From: Dermatophagoides farinae
Lineage: Eukaryota > Arthropoda > Arachnida > Sarcoptiformes > Pyroglyphidae
Length of the DNA stretch: 64,000 nucleotides
Assembly: GCF_024713945.1 (NCBI RefSeq)
Contig: NC_134679.1
Coordinates: 3,973,001 to 4,037,000, forward strand
Direction: 5' to 3'
A program made the position numbers and the translations under genes. Positions within the stretch are counted from its first letter, which is position 1. Each line of letters opens with the position of its first letter. The notes under the pieces were generated by a model, which was given only the letters and a program-made list of their open reading frames with translations, searched no databases and was not told where the DNA came from. Below, piece by piece: positions 1 to 13,686 of this stretch.

Positions 1-222
1 TGATTTTTTTTTTTGGTTTTGTTTCCTTTATTTACAATTGTTACATCATCATCATCATGATCATTTTCAATATACACAAAATTGAATGGTCAGAACAAAG
101 AAAACAGCACAAAAAAAATTCGGATACAGAATACGAAACAAACAGATGTTGATAATGATGGTTGAAAAATAAAATTATATTGAATCGATAATATTATTTT
201 GATAAAATTTTCATTTGAACAT

Positions 223-241
223 ACACACACACACACACACA
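223..241. repeat. CA microsatellite
   Basis: An AC dinucleotide run of about 18 bases in the second neuroligin's intron 1. Confidence 0.9.
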
Positions 242-1846
242 TACATGCAAATCTTTAGTATCCATCATCATAGTAATGGATATCATCATCATCATCAACA
301 ACATACAAAACAACAAATTGTGGCTAACCAAAACAAAATGAGTTAAGGAAAAAAAACATTTTCTGAGAAATAATGGAAAAATTTTTTTTATTTTTTTCTC
401 ATTCATTCAAAAAAGAATCAAAAAAAGAGTTGTTTATAAATCGATAAATCGAATATACTGGATTGTATATGAAAATTTTCATTTCAATTTTCCAACCATA
501 CATTGACCAATGTTGTCAAATTTTTTTGTCACTAAAATCCAATCTCAGATATACTGAATACTAACTTTGTGTATTCAGTTTATCAGATTTTAATTTTATT
601 TCAACCAATTTTTCTTTGTGTATGAATCTGAATGGAATGTTTTTATATATATTCATTCATCTTAACGCATCGAATGCAAAGAAAATTCAATGTTGTAGTC
701 ATTGCAATAACAATGATAATAATAATTTTTTTCATTTTTATTTGATATCAAAATTATTTATAACTTCCGGCTGTTTATTATAGCAATTGTTGTTGTTGTT
801 GTTGATTTCACCAGAATATCATACAAAATTAAATCATCTAAATTACAAAGATTTTCAAATACGAGCTGACCATAAGTATATAATTGTTTGTTTTCAAGTT
901 TATTGTCTATTCTGACTAACAACAACAATCAGATAATCATAATCAATTTGATTATAATCAAAATCACCTTTATGGTGGATAGAAACAAAAACTATTCCAA
1001 GTTTTATATCATCATCAACAATCATGATTGCAAGAAAAGCAATAAATATTTTTCTTGTCTCTTTTCAACTCTTGAATCCAAGGCCTATTAGTTTTTCATG
1101 CATAATGGATAGATTCTTTTTCATATATGACATGACTATGACAATATTATGAACATGGCAATCATAATAATGATTGTGAAATTGGAATATGGTGTGCCAA
1201 TGTCTGTGCGTCTATTGTAACATTCAAATAACAAAATAAAAAGAAAAAAAATAATGATTTGTTGAGATTCTGGTCTGTTAGATCCATATTATTAATAATA
1301 ATAGAACATAGACTCATGTTTATTGGTTCGATGATTTGATTTGGTGCATATATGAAAAAAAATAACAACAACAACAACAACTAACAAACCAGAAATAAAA
1401 TATTCTGAAATTTCCAACAAAATAGTTATGATCATCATGATGATGAATAGCAAAAAAAAAAGAGAAAAAAGAAACGGAATATATAGTAGAATTGGAATAT
1501 CAAAAAAAAAAAATAATAACTTTAGATAAAAAAAAAGTCGAAAAAAATGTGAGAATCGATAATTGAAAATTAGCGTGGCTCGAATCCAAAAATGAGTGTT
1601 TGGTACGGTTCATTTTTGTAATCAGAATAAAACAAACCCAAATTGAATAAATTGTTAGAAGTGTTCTGTATTTTGCATATATAAATCTCTATAGGTCAAT
1701 CAAAATCAATGGCCACACTATTCCTATACTTTTATGCGCGAGAAAAGGAAATAAAATAAATGCAAAACAAAAAATCATTGATCATCTCATTTGCTAAGCC
1801 TAGATATTTTGAAAAAAAAGTTCATTGAATGTAGCGGTGATTAATG

Positions 1847-1848
1847 TT

Positions 1849-1880
<32 letters not shown>

Positions 1881-1890
1881 TTTTTTTTTT
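1847..1890. repeat. TTTTG pentanucleotide repeat and T run
   Basis: About five TTTTG units followed by some fifteen T, intronic in the second neuroligin. Confidence 0.85.
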
Positions 1891-2238
1891 GGTAGCCATC
1901 CATGTTTTGATTTTGTTACCATCATATATATTTGGTTTATTGTTTTAGAATTTTTGAGAATACTGGTGAAAAATATGAAAATGGATATTTTTTGACAATT
2001 TGTTTTTTTTTCGCAACACCAAAATAAACAATCTATATGAATACTGAAAGACATTATGATACATTATGTAAATGGCATCAGTCAATATGACTTATAAAAC
2101 AACAACAAAAACAAAAAAAAGGCAAGGATCATTAAATTCTCAAAGAAATAGAGAAACGTGATTTGAATCGACTTGAATAATGATTTATGATCATCAAATG
2201 TTAGGTATCTAGCTTTATTTATGTGATTGATTAAAGGT

Positions 2239-2297
2239 AGGGCTACCATATTTTTTCAAACAAAAGTCCGGACTAAATCCAGACGTATGGTAACCCT
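2239..2297. mobile_element. 59-bp MITE-like element with terminal inverted repeats
   Basis: The ends are AGGGCTACCATA and TATGGTAACCCT, inverted repeats with one mismatch. Adding one base at each side gives TA at both borders, which would suit a TA target duplication. The inside holds a short palindrome AGTCCGGACT. It lies 33 nt into intron 1 of the second neuroligin. There is no coding capacity and I did not see a second copy. Confidence 0.5.
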
Positions 2298-2330
2298 AAT
2301 TAAATGAAATAAAAAGTACAACATAACTAC

Positions 2331-3114
2331 CTGATGATGGTCGATTAGTGGAAGGTGTGGGAACATAAATATTTAGATATAAACAATCTTCCGATTGATT
2401 GCCAAGCATCGGTATAAGACGACGTAAATATTCATAACGAGCACGTGGCATCCAACGTAAGGCTTCAGTTTCATTTCTTGAACGAATAGCATGATAATCA
2501 CGAGCCGGTATATGCTGTGGACAGACTGGACGTAAACGTGTTACAAGACGTACACCACGCCAATGTGTTGGTGTAACCGGTGGCATAAAACGTAAACCGC
2601 CGGTTGGTGGTGTTGCATATGGTACACCTAAATATGTTTCAACATCCGATAGAACTATGGATGATGATGTATGTGATGAGGAAGACACTTGTGGATATGA
2701 TGATGATGATGATGACGATGAGGAAGTTGAAGATAAGGAACGTTGTTGATTATTATTGTTTCGTGATAATTTAACTAAATGACCACGTATTGAACCATAT
2801 TTTGTTTGTATGGTTCGTGGTGATAATGTAACCGATTCGGTAGCAATATTTTGCGATGATGATAGCTTAAGATTACTATTTGCATATTGATGAGCAATCG
2901 TTTCGATTAGAATTGATTGTTGTTGGGATGATGATGATGATGAACTAAATGCTTTGGCAGAATAGGGCATCAATAAAAATAACAAGGATGAGAATTGTAA
3001 AAATTGATAGACTCTAATGGATGATGATGATGATTTATGGTCATATATACAAAACGATTCTATACTATGACGATTATTATGGTGATGATGATGATGATGA
3101 TGAAATGTTGACAT
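2331..3114 (-). CDS. Nlg: Second neuroligin, first coding exon (gene runs off the window)
   Basis: Residues 1-261 plus one base (phase 1), with donor ATCAG|GTAGTT. It starts MSTF followed by eight His. A hydrophobic stretch at 36-55 is the probable signal peptide. Ser runs (55-63, 128-139, 144-153) precede the esterase fold at Tyr161: YLGVPYATPP, LRFMPPVTP, CPQHIP, MPRARYEYLRRLIP and NQSEDCLYLNIY (239-250). Cys198 and Cys244 match the first conserved disulfide. In the first 43 aligned residues of the fold, 33 are identical to the complete gene at 40872-60601, and the phase-1 intron is at the equivalent place, so it is a paralogue. The remaining exons would lie below position 1. Confidence 0.92.
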
Positions 3115-6100
3115 AATTGTGGTTATAAATGATAATTTGTAAATGAATATTTTAACTAATGATTTTAAAGTATATTTTCAACAAAAAAAACAACAAAAGA
3201 TAACAGAATGAATAAACACAACCAATTACGAATGAACACAAACATTGAACCAAAAAAAAAAAATAAATAATGGAGGTTTTAAGACGTTAGTTTTGAAAAT
3301 TTTAAATCATAAATAAAAAAAAAGATAAATTTTTGAAATTCAAGTTTTGATACGGGCAATCAAAAGAAAAACTTTCAGAAAAACATTAGGATCGTTTTAT
3401 GATAACAGAAGGCTGGCCAACACACACACACAAAAAAAACATATCTGATAATGAATGAATGATAAAATCATATTGCCCGCAAGTTTTCACAAACAACAGC
3501 AACAATGTTGGCCATCATTAATCTGATTATTATCATAATAAACATGGTGGCGTATTTTATTTTTGTTGTTGCAGTAGGCTGAAGACAATCTTTTTTCTTT
3601 TGTTATTGTTTCGGTCAGCATAAAGATTTGTGATTCAAAATGATAATGTGTGTGTGCAATCATTGATTGAATTGGATTTTCATAAGATGTAATTTCTGAG
3701 AAAAAAAAATTTTTCGGTTGTTTATCTTTTTCTTTTTTCTTTTTTTTTATTTGACGAAAAAAATATGAAATCACATTTCAAAAAAAAAAATTTAATCGTA
3801 AGCAAATTTTTTTCCTTTGTCTTTGTCAAGCAGAAATAAATGTCTGATGTGGTTGTACCATTTGGTTGTTAATCATTAGGATGAAAAAGACGGTGGCTTT
3901 TTTTTATTGTTTCATTATGTCACAAGCACATCACATCACATAAATCGGATGATGATGATGATGATCACATTGATGATGAGGATGATAATGATAATGATAA
4001 TGATTTGGTCGATATCAACACGAAAACATTACGTGATTCCAATTGAAAAACATGTCGCATCATCATCATCATCTTATGTCAACAAATAAAAGGTCCATGA
4101 AAAAAAAGCTAGAGCGGATGGATGAAAAAGATAAGAAAAATATCGGTAAAATCTTTTTATTTGGTTCTGGAAAACTTTTTTTGATGTGCGTGTGCGTGTG
4201 TTTGTGTGTGAATGAAAAGAATTTTTTTTTTTTTTGGCCGGAATCGGAATTCTTTAGTATCTGATCTATGTTAATTTTTTTTCTTGTAATTAAAAAAAAA
4301 ATATTTAAACGATAGTTTTTGAAGCGTACAAGTTACCTTTAAAAACAATTTTTTTTAAAATGATTTTCACTACAAAAATTTAGATTAAACAAGCAAAAAC
4401 AAAGTATGAAAAGAATAATGAATTTTTTTTTCTCGCCAAGTAAGAATTCCAGCTGGGTGTTGGCTGTTTTTTTTCAGTTGAATTTTTACAGATTTATTTT
4501 TACTTACTTTAAATTCCAAATTCTATGTACTCATTGAGAAAAATCATCGTCATCAGAATATTGGTATGGCAATGGACAAACGGCCAACAACGAAAAAAAA
4601 AGTTCAAAGATGAGAATCTAAAATAGTTAAAATGAATGATGAAAGAATTATAATCAACAATTCTGGAATGGAATAAAATGTATTTCATTTCTAGCTAGTT
4701 CTAGCATCGGCGGCTTGTTATTGTGAGCAACATGATTTCTTTTCATATCTATAGTGCACGTCTTTGGAATATTGACGAGGCAGAAGAATTTCAAATGTGG
4801 AAAAAAAACGAAAGAAAATACTACATGCAGACTCATGCTACGTAACGTACAAAAAAAAATAGACTATACGATAGTAAGAACTTGGAATGGAAATACAGGA
4901 ATTTTACACCCCTTAATTTGTTGCAAATAAGAAAAAAAAATCGAGAATAAAAATGCAGAAAAGAAAAAACACATTATATTAATTAATTAGAACAGAAATA
5001 ATAATTAGTTTAATTGAATTAATGAACGACAAATGACAATGATGGAAAAAAATATGCAATGATTGGTTGAATAATAAGAAAATTTTTATTCTATAGAATA
5101 AAAATACGAAGAATAAAAGAATAATTTAGAGTTAATGACAAGAAATTGTTTCTTTTTTTTATCATTATCGATGGAAAAATGATTGCAAATGGAATAAAAA
5201 AAATTCCATGCTATTAAAAATATTGAAATGATGATAAGGTAACGTATTGGAAATATGAAGAAATCAAATGAGATTGTAATCGATTATTGATAATGAAAAA
5301 AAAAAACAAATTTCATCTACATTATTATTACAAATATTTGGTTGCAATCATATAAATTCAATCGGATTTGAAAATTTTAATTTTCATTAATATAATTGGT
5401 CATCAATGTTGAATCTTTTTTTCTGATCCTAAAACCACATGAATAAATTAGATTTATTTTGTGTGTTTTCTCTGTTCCTTTCAGAGAATTCATAGTTGAA
5501 CATTTATATGGACAATATCAATGCAGAAAACAATCAAAAGTGTCCAGATATTTTATGTTAGTCTATATGTATAATGTAATCATTGATACTCTGATGAGAA
5601 TCATATTCTTTACATCAAAGATAATAATTCATATATACAAGAAAAATTAGACGAAAAAAAACTGTTTGATTCATATTCTGTTTCTAAATTCTTCATCATT
5701 TGAAATGAAATTTCCATTCCAATTCGATCGTAAACAACAAACGAAAGCAACAGCAAAAAAAAACAAAAAGAGAAAAAGTTGTTTTCACTGTCGTAAATCG
5801 TTTCCAAGTGAAATCTGAGCGCTTTACTTTTTTCTTTGTTCATATACGATTTTTTTCCAAGCGAATAAATCGAACAGATCCATTTGAAGAAGCATAACTG
5901 GCAGAACAAAATTAGCGACAAGAAAAAAAAAGAATTACCAATGGAAATGAATAGCCAAAGTCAAGTGTCGAAACAAAACAAAAAAAAACTGAATAAGTTA
6001 GAGATATATCGCATTTTCACATAAAAGAAAAACTAATTAAGTTATGTGTTTTTTGGTTATATCAAAGTAATAAAAAAAAAGAAAGGCTTGGAATCAAAGA

Positions 6101-8065
6101 AAAATGTTACAGAAAATCTATTGTTTGATTTCCAAGAAAATGAAATGTTTTACAACACAATTTATATAAATCAGGACAATGCATATCTTTTCCTAAGTAT
6201 ACTTGTCTTTCATTTAAAAATGTCTAATTTTATAAATTTTTTTTTATTCGTTAGATTGTTATAATGAATTGGATTGCCATGGAGTTTTGGATTCCTATTG
6301 TTGATTAAAATATGAACAAAATGATTATTGAGGCAAGATAATGACTATTATTATTACCTATGTTGCATATGAGGAAAAAAATGAAAAAAAAATTTGTACC
6401 TATGTAATCTAAATGTAATCTGACAATAAATTTGGTGTTGAAATTGTTTTCTCTCATTTTAAAATTGTAAAATTACATTTGTGAAGTGAATAAAAATAAT
6501 AGTGAGTAAAGAAGTAAAAGTCAATTTTAAAATTCTCTGTGCAAAGAAATAGCACTGAACTGAAAATGAAATCAGTATGAATGGATGAAATGAGAAAAAA
6601 ATGGAAATGAAAAAAAAAACACAGACACATTCAGGAGAAAAAAAAATAAAATCCTAAGACGGTGATAGATGAATTAACAGTAGACACACAAGAGAAAAAA
6701 ATTTTAAACTTTTAATCTTCATTCACGTGAAAAAAGGAGTGAATCACGGAATTTTTTTTTGTTGTTGTTACCTTTTTCTAGGAACAAAGAAATGAAATAA
6801 AGAAAATGAGAAACAAGAAAAAAAATTAAAATTAGAAAGAAAACAGCACCAGAATCTTGAAGATTTAAACTTCATTTTTTTTTGAATCTTGAAATTAAAT
6901 GAAAAGCAAGCATATTTTATTCTCGGCTTGTGGAATATAAAATCAAAAACAACAACAAAAAAATGAAATAAAATGAAATGAAATCATGAATAAGTAAGTT
7001 ATTGTTGATTATAGCCGGGATTCTCTTCCGTTGTATCACCATTCTTGGAAAGTGAACATGAATGAAACACAAATCTTGTGATTCTTAAAACATACACACA
7101 CACGACTGAATTTTTGAACTAGGTTTTTTCTTTCTCTTTTTTTGTTTTGTTTTATTCAACAATATTTTGTCGGTGCATTATTTTGAACATTTTGATAGAT
7201 CATTAAAGATGCTAAGAGAGAGAGAGAGAGAATTTTTTTAAAAAAATCAAAAAACATCTGCATGTTTTTTTTCGTTTGTTCAAAAATACTTGCAACTGTG
7301 TAACGATTTTATATAGACTTATTATATAATGATGATCTTCCGTAAGTAAGTTAGAGGAGGATTGGTCGCAATGTTTAATGGATTTTTAAAGTCGTGTTAG
7401 TGCATTCTTTTGGATTTTTCTCCAAAAAAAAAACAAATATTAAATCAAAAATTCTATATTCTCAATGATGCCATCATCATCATCATTGAAAAAAGATCAA
7501 GAATTTGAAAGAATCTTACCAAAGAAAAAAAACAATACAAGAAAACTGCCACGTGATCAAAAAAAAGTCAATGATGCGATAATAGAATAGGACATAATTA
7601 TCTAAAAATTTCAATTTGAAAAAAATGTTGGCCAACATTTGCGACAAAAAAAATACACTCCGATTTGTTTATATAAAACTTGTTGTGTTTGCTAAAATTA
7701 CAAACAAAAATTTTTTAGAAACTCTTCTACTAGAAAATCTTAGGAATTTGAAATTAAAAACTTGTGGAAAGAAAGAAAAGAAAAAGTTTTTCATCATATT
7801 TGCCTAAATGATTCTGAACTATGGCGAAAAAAAAAATCAAATGTAGGGGAAAAAATTTCCTCATTCATTCAAGTTGATGATATTTATTCAGAATGATTGC
7901 AGATGCATACAATCAAAATAATCAATATATCAGCAATTGGCATAATTCATGCGAAAAAAAAAGTGCAAAAAAAGAAGAATTTGTTTTTTTTGCATAACAA
8001 AATTGGAATGAATATCAGAAAACTTTCTTCATGAACTACAATTCTTTTAATGATTTGATAGGCTT

Positions 8066-8068
<3 letters not shown>

Positions 8069-8096
<28 letters not shown>
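8069..8096. repeat. GT microsatellite
   Basis: Fourteen GT units in non-coding DNA. Confidence 0.92.
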
Positions 8097-8099
<3 letters not shown>

Positions 8100-11000
8100 A
8101 TTCTTCTGATTCTTTAGCTGAATCAATGTTGGATGATTAAAATTCGGAAAAAAATGTTGATTTAAACACCAAAAACACACAAATTAAAGTTGGGACAAAT
8201 AAATCCAATTAAATCAGCTCAAAAACCAATAACTTATTGATTGTGTTGGAATAGAAAGTGATTTATAAATTATTCTGATAATAGTGTGAAAATAAAGAAT
8301 AAATTACATTTTAGAAATTATTGAAATTCGCAATAAGAACTAGCAGCAGCATGAAAAACTGGACAAACATATTAATAGCACATTATCGACATTTCATTTG
8401 TATTTTTTCCAACCAATCATACTGATTCATTGTTTGAATATGTTGATGGAATTTTTTGTTGGGCATAAGCAAAGAAAAAAAACAAACGACTAGTGGTTAA
8501 TTGCTACAATAATGATCATGGCAATATTATTACCATGATTATGTCTTTAGAATGTAGAATTCATAAAACTCAGAAATAATATAAAATTATGGACATTTTT
8601 TTAGAATGGATTAACGCAATAATAATTGAAAATGAAGATCAATAAAAAGCAAATGATCATAATATCTTTGGATTAATATCCGAAATTTGATGATAATATC
8701 TCTATAAAAAAAATGAAAGCATCAAATATGTCAGACATTATTATGTGTGTCCACAGATACCAATAACAACCAGCTCAAAAGATTCAATTGGACCAAAACT
8801 CAATATTCATTCATTTTATTATCGTTATCGTTATCATCATTATTATTATGATAATCAAATAATAATAATAATAAAAATAATAAAAATGAAGCACATTTTC
8901 AATAAACTAGGCAACCATTTTTTTCTACAGATCATTTCGATGTTAATAATAATAGTTTTTTTTTATCCTGAAGGATCTATCAAAATAATGTGATCGATAA
9001 AATTTTTTGTGTGTTTGTTATTGACTTACAACAAGAATCTATCAATCACTTAAATAACAAACAACAACAACAACAATCGAATTTTAAAGAAAATTTAAAT
9101 AAATAAATAAATGAAAAATTGAGGCCAAACATTATTCTGATTGTATGTGAAATTTTTTGCTTTCAGCTGATGTCAAGTATGGTTGCAAAATAAAGGTCTA
9201 TATCCTTCTCTTCTTGAATAGATGATATTGATGTTGTTTTTTGTTAAAGTTTTTTTTCCACAATATTCTAATTTGTTTGATTCAAGTAAGTTGTCAAAAA
9301 CAGTAAATTACAAACAAACAACGTAGAAAAAAAGTCTATAATATGTACTTTTCTGATATATTTATAAAAAAAAATCGATTCTGAAAAAAAGTATAAATTT
9401 TTTTCCCTTTTTGTACGAACAATTCTTTTTCTTCTTCGTGGTCGGAATGAATTTTGTATACGATCATGGATTGATGGATGATGATTTTTTTTTCGCAGGA
9501 ATTGTCTGCCCTATCTCTGTAATGTGGATAGATTTTTTTTTCACTCATAAACACATGGTCCAATCTATATATCTGTGTGTGTGTGTATGTGTATGTGTAT
9601 GTGATATATTGAGTATAGCATGAAAATAAAAATAGAATGACAAATCGAGATTATCATTATTCAAATTAAACGAAAGTTACATATAAACATGAATGTAACC
9701 AACTAGAAAAAAAATATACACAAAACATTTGCAATTGATGATAATTTTCATGGATCAGGAACATTGAATTTGATGGTGCAAACAAATTAAAACAAAAAGT
9801 AAAGAAAAAAGTTACAAGATGTCTCTTTTTTTTACTGTATAATTTATAGAATCTGATCAGCATTATGATCATGATTAAAAGAATCATTAATTGTGTATGG
9901 ATGAAAATTTTTTAAAAACTTTTTTACTTCTTTTTAAAAAAAGGATCTGTAAAAATTCTGATGAAATTGTTGTTGTTGTCATCACGTGGTTAACTTTAAA
10001 AAAAAATAAAACATTCTCAGTAAACATTTCCAACAAATTATTTGTGAAACTCAATAAACATTGTCATCATCATCATCATTTTGGATAATTAACTGAAAAA
10101 AAACAAGTTTTTTTGTAGACGAAAAAAAATCAAGACTGAAAGATCAAGAAGAAAAAAAAACATGTGAAAACTTTTGTAGTTAGAAATCCCATGGCCATAT
10201 CTGAATCCAAATTATTTATAATGAGTTGCTCATATATTGAGGTATAATATATTTTCATTCAATTCGAATGCAATAGATTTGTGGCTGAGGCAAAAATCTC
10301 AATTCCAATTGGCCAGGCACACACACACACACACAACACACATACAGACACACGAACAAACTTTTCTATTGCAGCAGATGTTTATTTATAATATTCACCA
10401 GCGAATCATCAAAACAAATATATAAAACAGATGAATGAATATGATGGTTTTAGATCCCAAATGTAACATCAGATGCTAATAACAACAACTAGAATACAAA
10501 CCACAAGGAGGGTGAAATGGGGATATCGTAATAGAAAAAAAAACATCAACAAAGGGGCATTCGGATATAGTGAAACTAAACGGACATTGAAAGTGGAAAA
10601 AAATAATCAAAATGCAGTAATTAAAACGGTTGAATAGTGAAAATGGGATCCATCGTTTGGCTATTTTCATTTCGATAAATGATAATGGTAGATAATCTTT
10701 TTGGAATTATTCTTCTTTTGTGATGATGAAACAGAAAAAAAATTTTTTCCCTTAACAGAATATGCAAATCAACAAAGAAATTGTATTATAATTTAAAGAA
10801 AATTTTTCCTCAAACAAACAATCCTAAATGCTTTTCAATGCATTTCACATAATTCGTATGTGAAAATTCCGAGAATTGGATTCCTCATGAAATTCAAACT
10901 TCAAAATAAGTTTTAAACTTGCATTGTAGATCAAAATGTGACAATATAATTTGAGAATTCAAAATTAGATTCAAAAAACTTTGAAATTATTGTTCAGTTT

Positions 11001-11819
11001 TTCAGACAAAAAAAAATAAGAATAAAAATTCAATTGAAAAGAAAAAGTTTTGGACATTCAAATTGAACAATGTTTAATTTTCTGTTCGATCGCAGATGAT
11101 TCATCCCGAACAATACAAATATAAATATCCAAGTTGATTTTTTCTTGTCATTTCAGTGAAAAAAAAGCGTAACGGTCAATTAATCTCAAACTACGAAAAA
11201 AAAATCTTTGTGTTTTTTGACATCTTGCAATCATTCTTCTTCTTCTTCTAAGCATTCGATCGGGAGAAAATAAAAGAAATGGACAATGCATATGTGTCAC
11301 CCATTACAACTGGTAAAAGAACTTTATATGAGAGAGAAAAAAAAAATTCACCGACCAACAGAATTTTATGTTTGAAAAAAAAATTTGATTTTGATCGCAA
11401 TTCTTTTGTGTGTAAGAAGAAAAAAATCGTAACTGATAATAACAACATTATTATTATAACATCAGAATAGAATCAGGATAAAAATAATCTCTATTTTTTT
11501 TAGCAAGCAAAATAAAATAAAACACTTCTCTCTCGTTTTTTTTTCATCATTGAACATTGGATCATTGGATTGAATATATGTGAAAAAAACTACTAAAATC
11601 AAAACGAACAAACAAACAATACTCTGATAAAGAATGAATTCAAAACCACTAGCCAATGTGATTCAAAAAAACTGCATGTTCAGATCATTATTCTTTGGTC
11701 TTCGTTTTTTTTCTTTTTCTTTTTTTTTGATACGGCTTAACAAATGGCTAAAAAGAATTTAATGCATAGATTGATTGTATGGATGGGTCATACTACGAAT
11801 AACCACTGATCACGACACG

Positions 11820-11856
11820 ATCATCATCATCATCATCATCATCATCATGATGATGT
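11820..11856. repeat. ATC repeat turning into ATG, self-complementary
   Basis: A run of ATC units is followed by GATGATG, so the end of the repeat can fold back on itself. Non-coding context. Confidence 0.8.
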
Positions 11857-12602
11857 GCTGATCAAATACATCACTCGTTTTTTATGTCTAAAAAGCTTTG
11901 TGTATAAATTGTATGTTGAATGGATGAATGAATGCGGCGAATAGCAAGCCAAGTGTTTTCGGATATAATTTTTAGCCGTGATTAGAATTTTTTCTTAGCA
12001 ATTCTATATTTGAAATTTTTGTCATAGAAAAAAAAATCAAATTTAATTTTGATCGTGAAAAAAAAGTTACTCAGATTCTTTTGGTTTTTTTTATTCTCGT
12101 TCAACTAACAGCTTTCAGTAATTCTTGATCTCTGTCGGATGATGGCGATGATGATGACAAAAAAAAAAATAAAATAAAATCCAAAGGTTCTCAGCCATAT
12201 CTGTAGGGGACAAAAATCCACATTACATACGCAGGAAAAAAATGACCGTTATTCTCAATTTATTTCTTGTCATCATTCAATCAGTGCTGATGATAATGAT
12301 GATGATCATAATCATCATTGATGTTGATGATGATGAAGGACATGAAGAAAGAAAAAAAAGATGTTTTTTAGCTATGAAAAAAAATTCTCTTCTAAACATT
12401 TTTTTTTTTGTAACAAAAATTTGCCTTGCTTTCGGATTTTTCATCATTCATTCACCGAAAAAAAAGAAAACACTTAGAATCAAGCTGAACAAAAAATGAA
12501 TAGAGCTTTAGTGAGAAATATTCTGTCTTCTTTTTTTTCATCATCATTTTTTTTTTTTTTTTGCTCACCCGATGACAAGTATAAAAATGAAAGATGCTTT
12601 TG

Positions 12603-12629
12603 CTCTCTCTCTCTCTCTCTCTCTCTCTC
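12603..12629. repeat. CT microsatellite
   Basis: About thirteen CT units in non-coding DNA. Confidence 0.9.
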
Positions 12630-13659
12630 GTTCACTGTTATATTTTCGTTATTTTGTAACATTACATATCACACATTGCATATGAGTGTTTCATCGTTAT
12701 GCTGATGATGATCATGGCTATCGTCATCATCATCATCATCATCATCATAAATAATGATGATTTAAGGCAGAAAAAAAAGAAAACATTTGAAAATTATAGT
12801 GTTAAAAAAACAAGAATAATGACACCAACACATAAAAAAAGTGACAGAAAAAAATTGTATGTACATGTAATACCGCAGATTATAATCATCATCATCATCG
12901 TTTGCGATTGGTTCACACGAATTGACAGAATTACACAGAATCTATTTTTAACCATCTTCATGATAAACAAGATATGAAAAAATTATAAAAATGACCAACG
13001 GCTACTATTGTGAAGATTGATAATAACAAAAAAAAATCTTATGATGAAAACACTTCATTTTCTTCTTTCAGATGAATAATTGAAGAATTTTTTTTTATTC
13101 TTTGCTAGAAAAGGAAAGAATTTCTTCCTTATTTTCTTCATACTCTTCAATGGATTCTCTATTCTGTAGATAGAGAAAAATCCTTTCTGAAATTTTGTTC
13201 CAAAGTTATCATGACTTTAATTTTGTTGGCTTTCAAACAGACCAATAGAATCGTATTTGAATCATCTTGGTCCTTTAGATGATGATTTTTGTTTTTGGCA
13301 TTTTGTAATAGAATCCAAAAGGAACAATGATGAAAATTTTGTCTTCTGAATAAATGAAAAGAAGACTTTTTCTCTTTGTTTTGAGTGGAAACTTTTTCCG
13401 ACAAATTTCATGTAAAAAAATGGTACATTTTATAACAAAAGAAAAGTGGTAAATGTAAATTCTGAATTTTTTCTGATTTTCATAGAAAAAAAATTCTAAA
13501 CAAAGTTAAAAATATAAAGTTTTATAATAACAGGAAAAAAATTCCATAAATAAACACAACTATTTCATCAATAATTATTTTGGATCGGACAAAAGAAAAA
13601 CTATTTTAAAGCAAAAAAAAAAATACCAAACATACAGCCCTATTAGCCAGTTGGTTGAG

Positions 13660-13686
13660 TTGATTTTCGATTTAATCGAAAATCAA
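13660..13686. repeat. 27-bp perfect palindrome
   Basis: Arms TTGATTTTCGATT and AATCGAAAATCAA match over 13 bp around a single central T. The preceding 20 bases, AGCCAGTTGGTTGAG and flanks, recall a tRNA D-arm, but no matching B box or acceptor end follows, so no tRNA is called. Confidence 0.8.

Larger units (their letters stand above)
1..2330 (-). other. 5' part of intron 1 of the second neuroligin
   Basis: No coding exon is visible in these 2.3 kb, so intron 1 is at least this long. It holds a CA repeat at 223-241, a TTTTG repeat running into a T run (1847-1890), and a small terminal-inverted-repeat element right after the donor. Confidence 0.75.
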
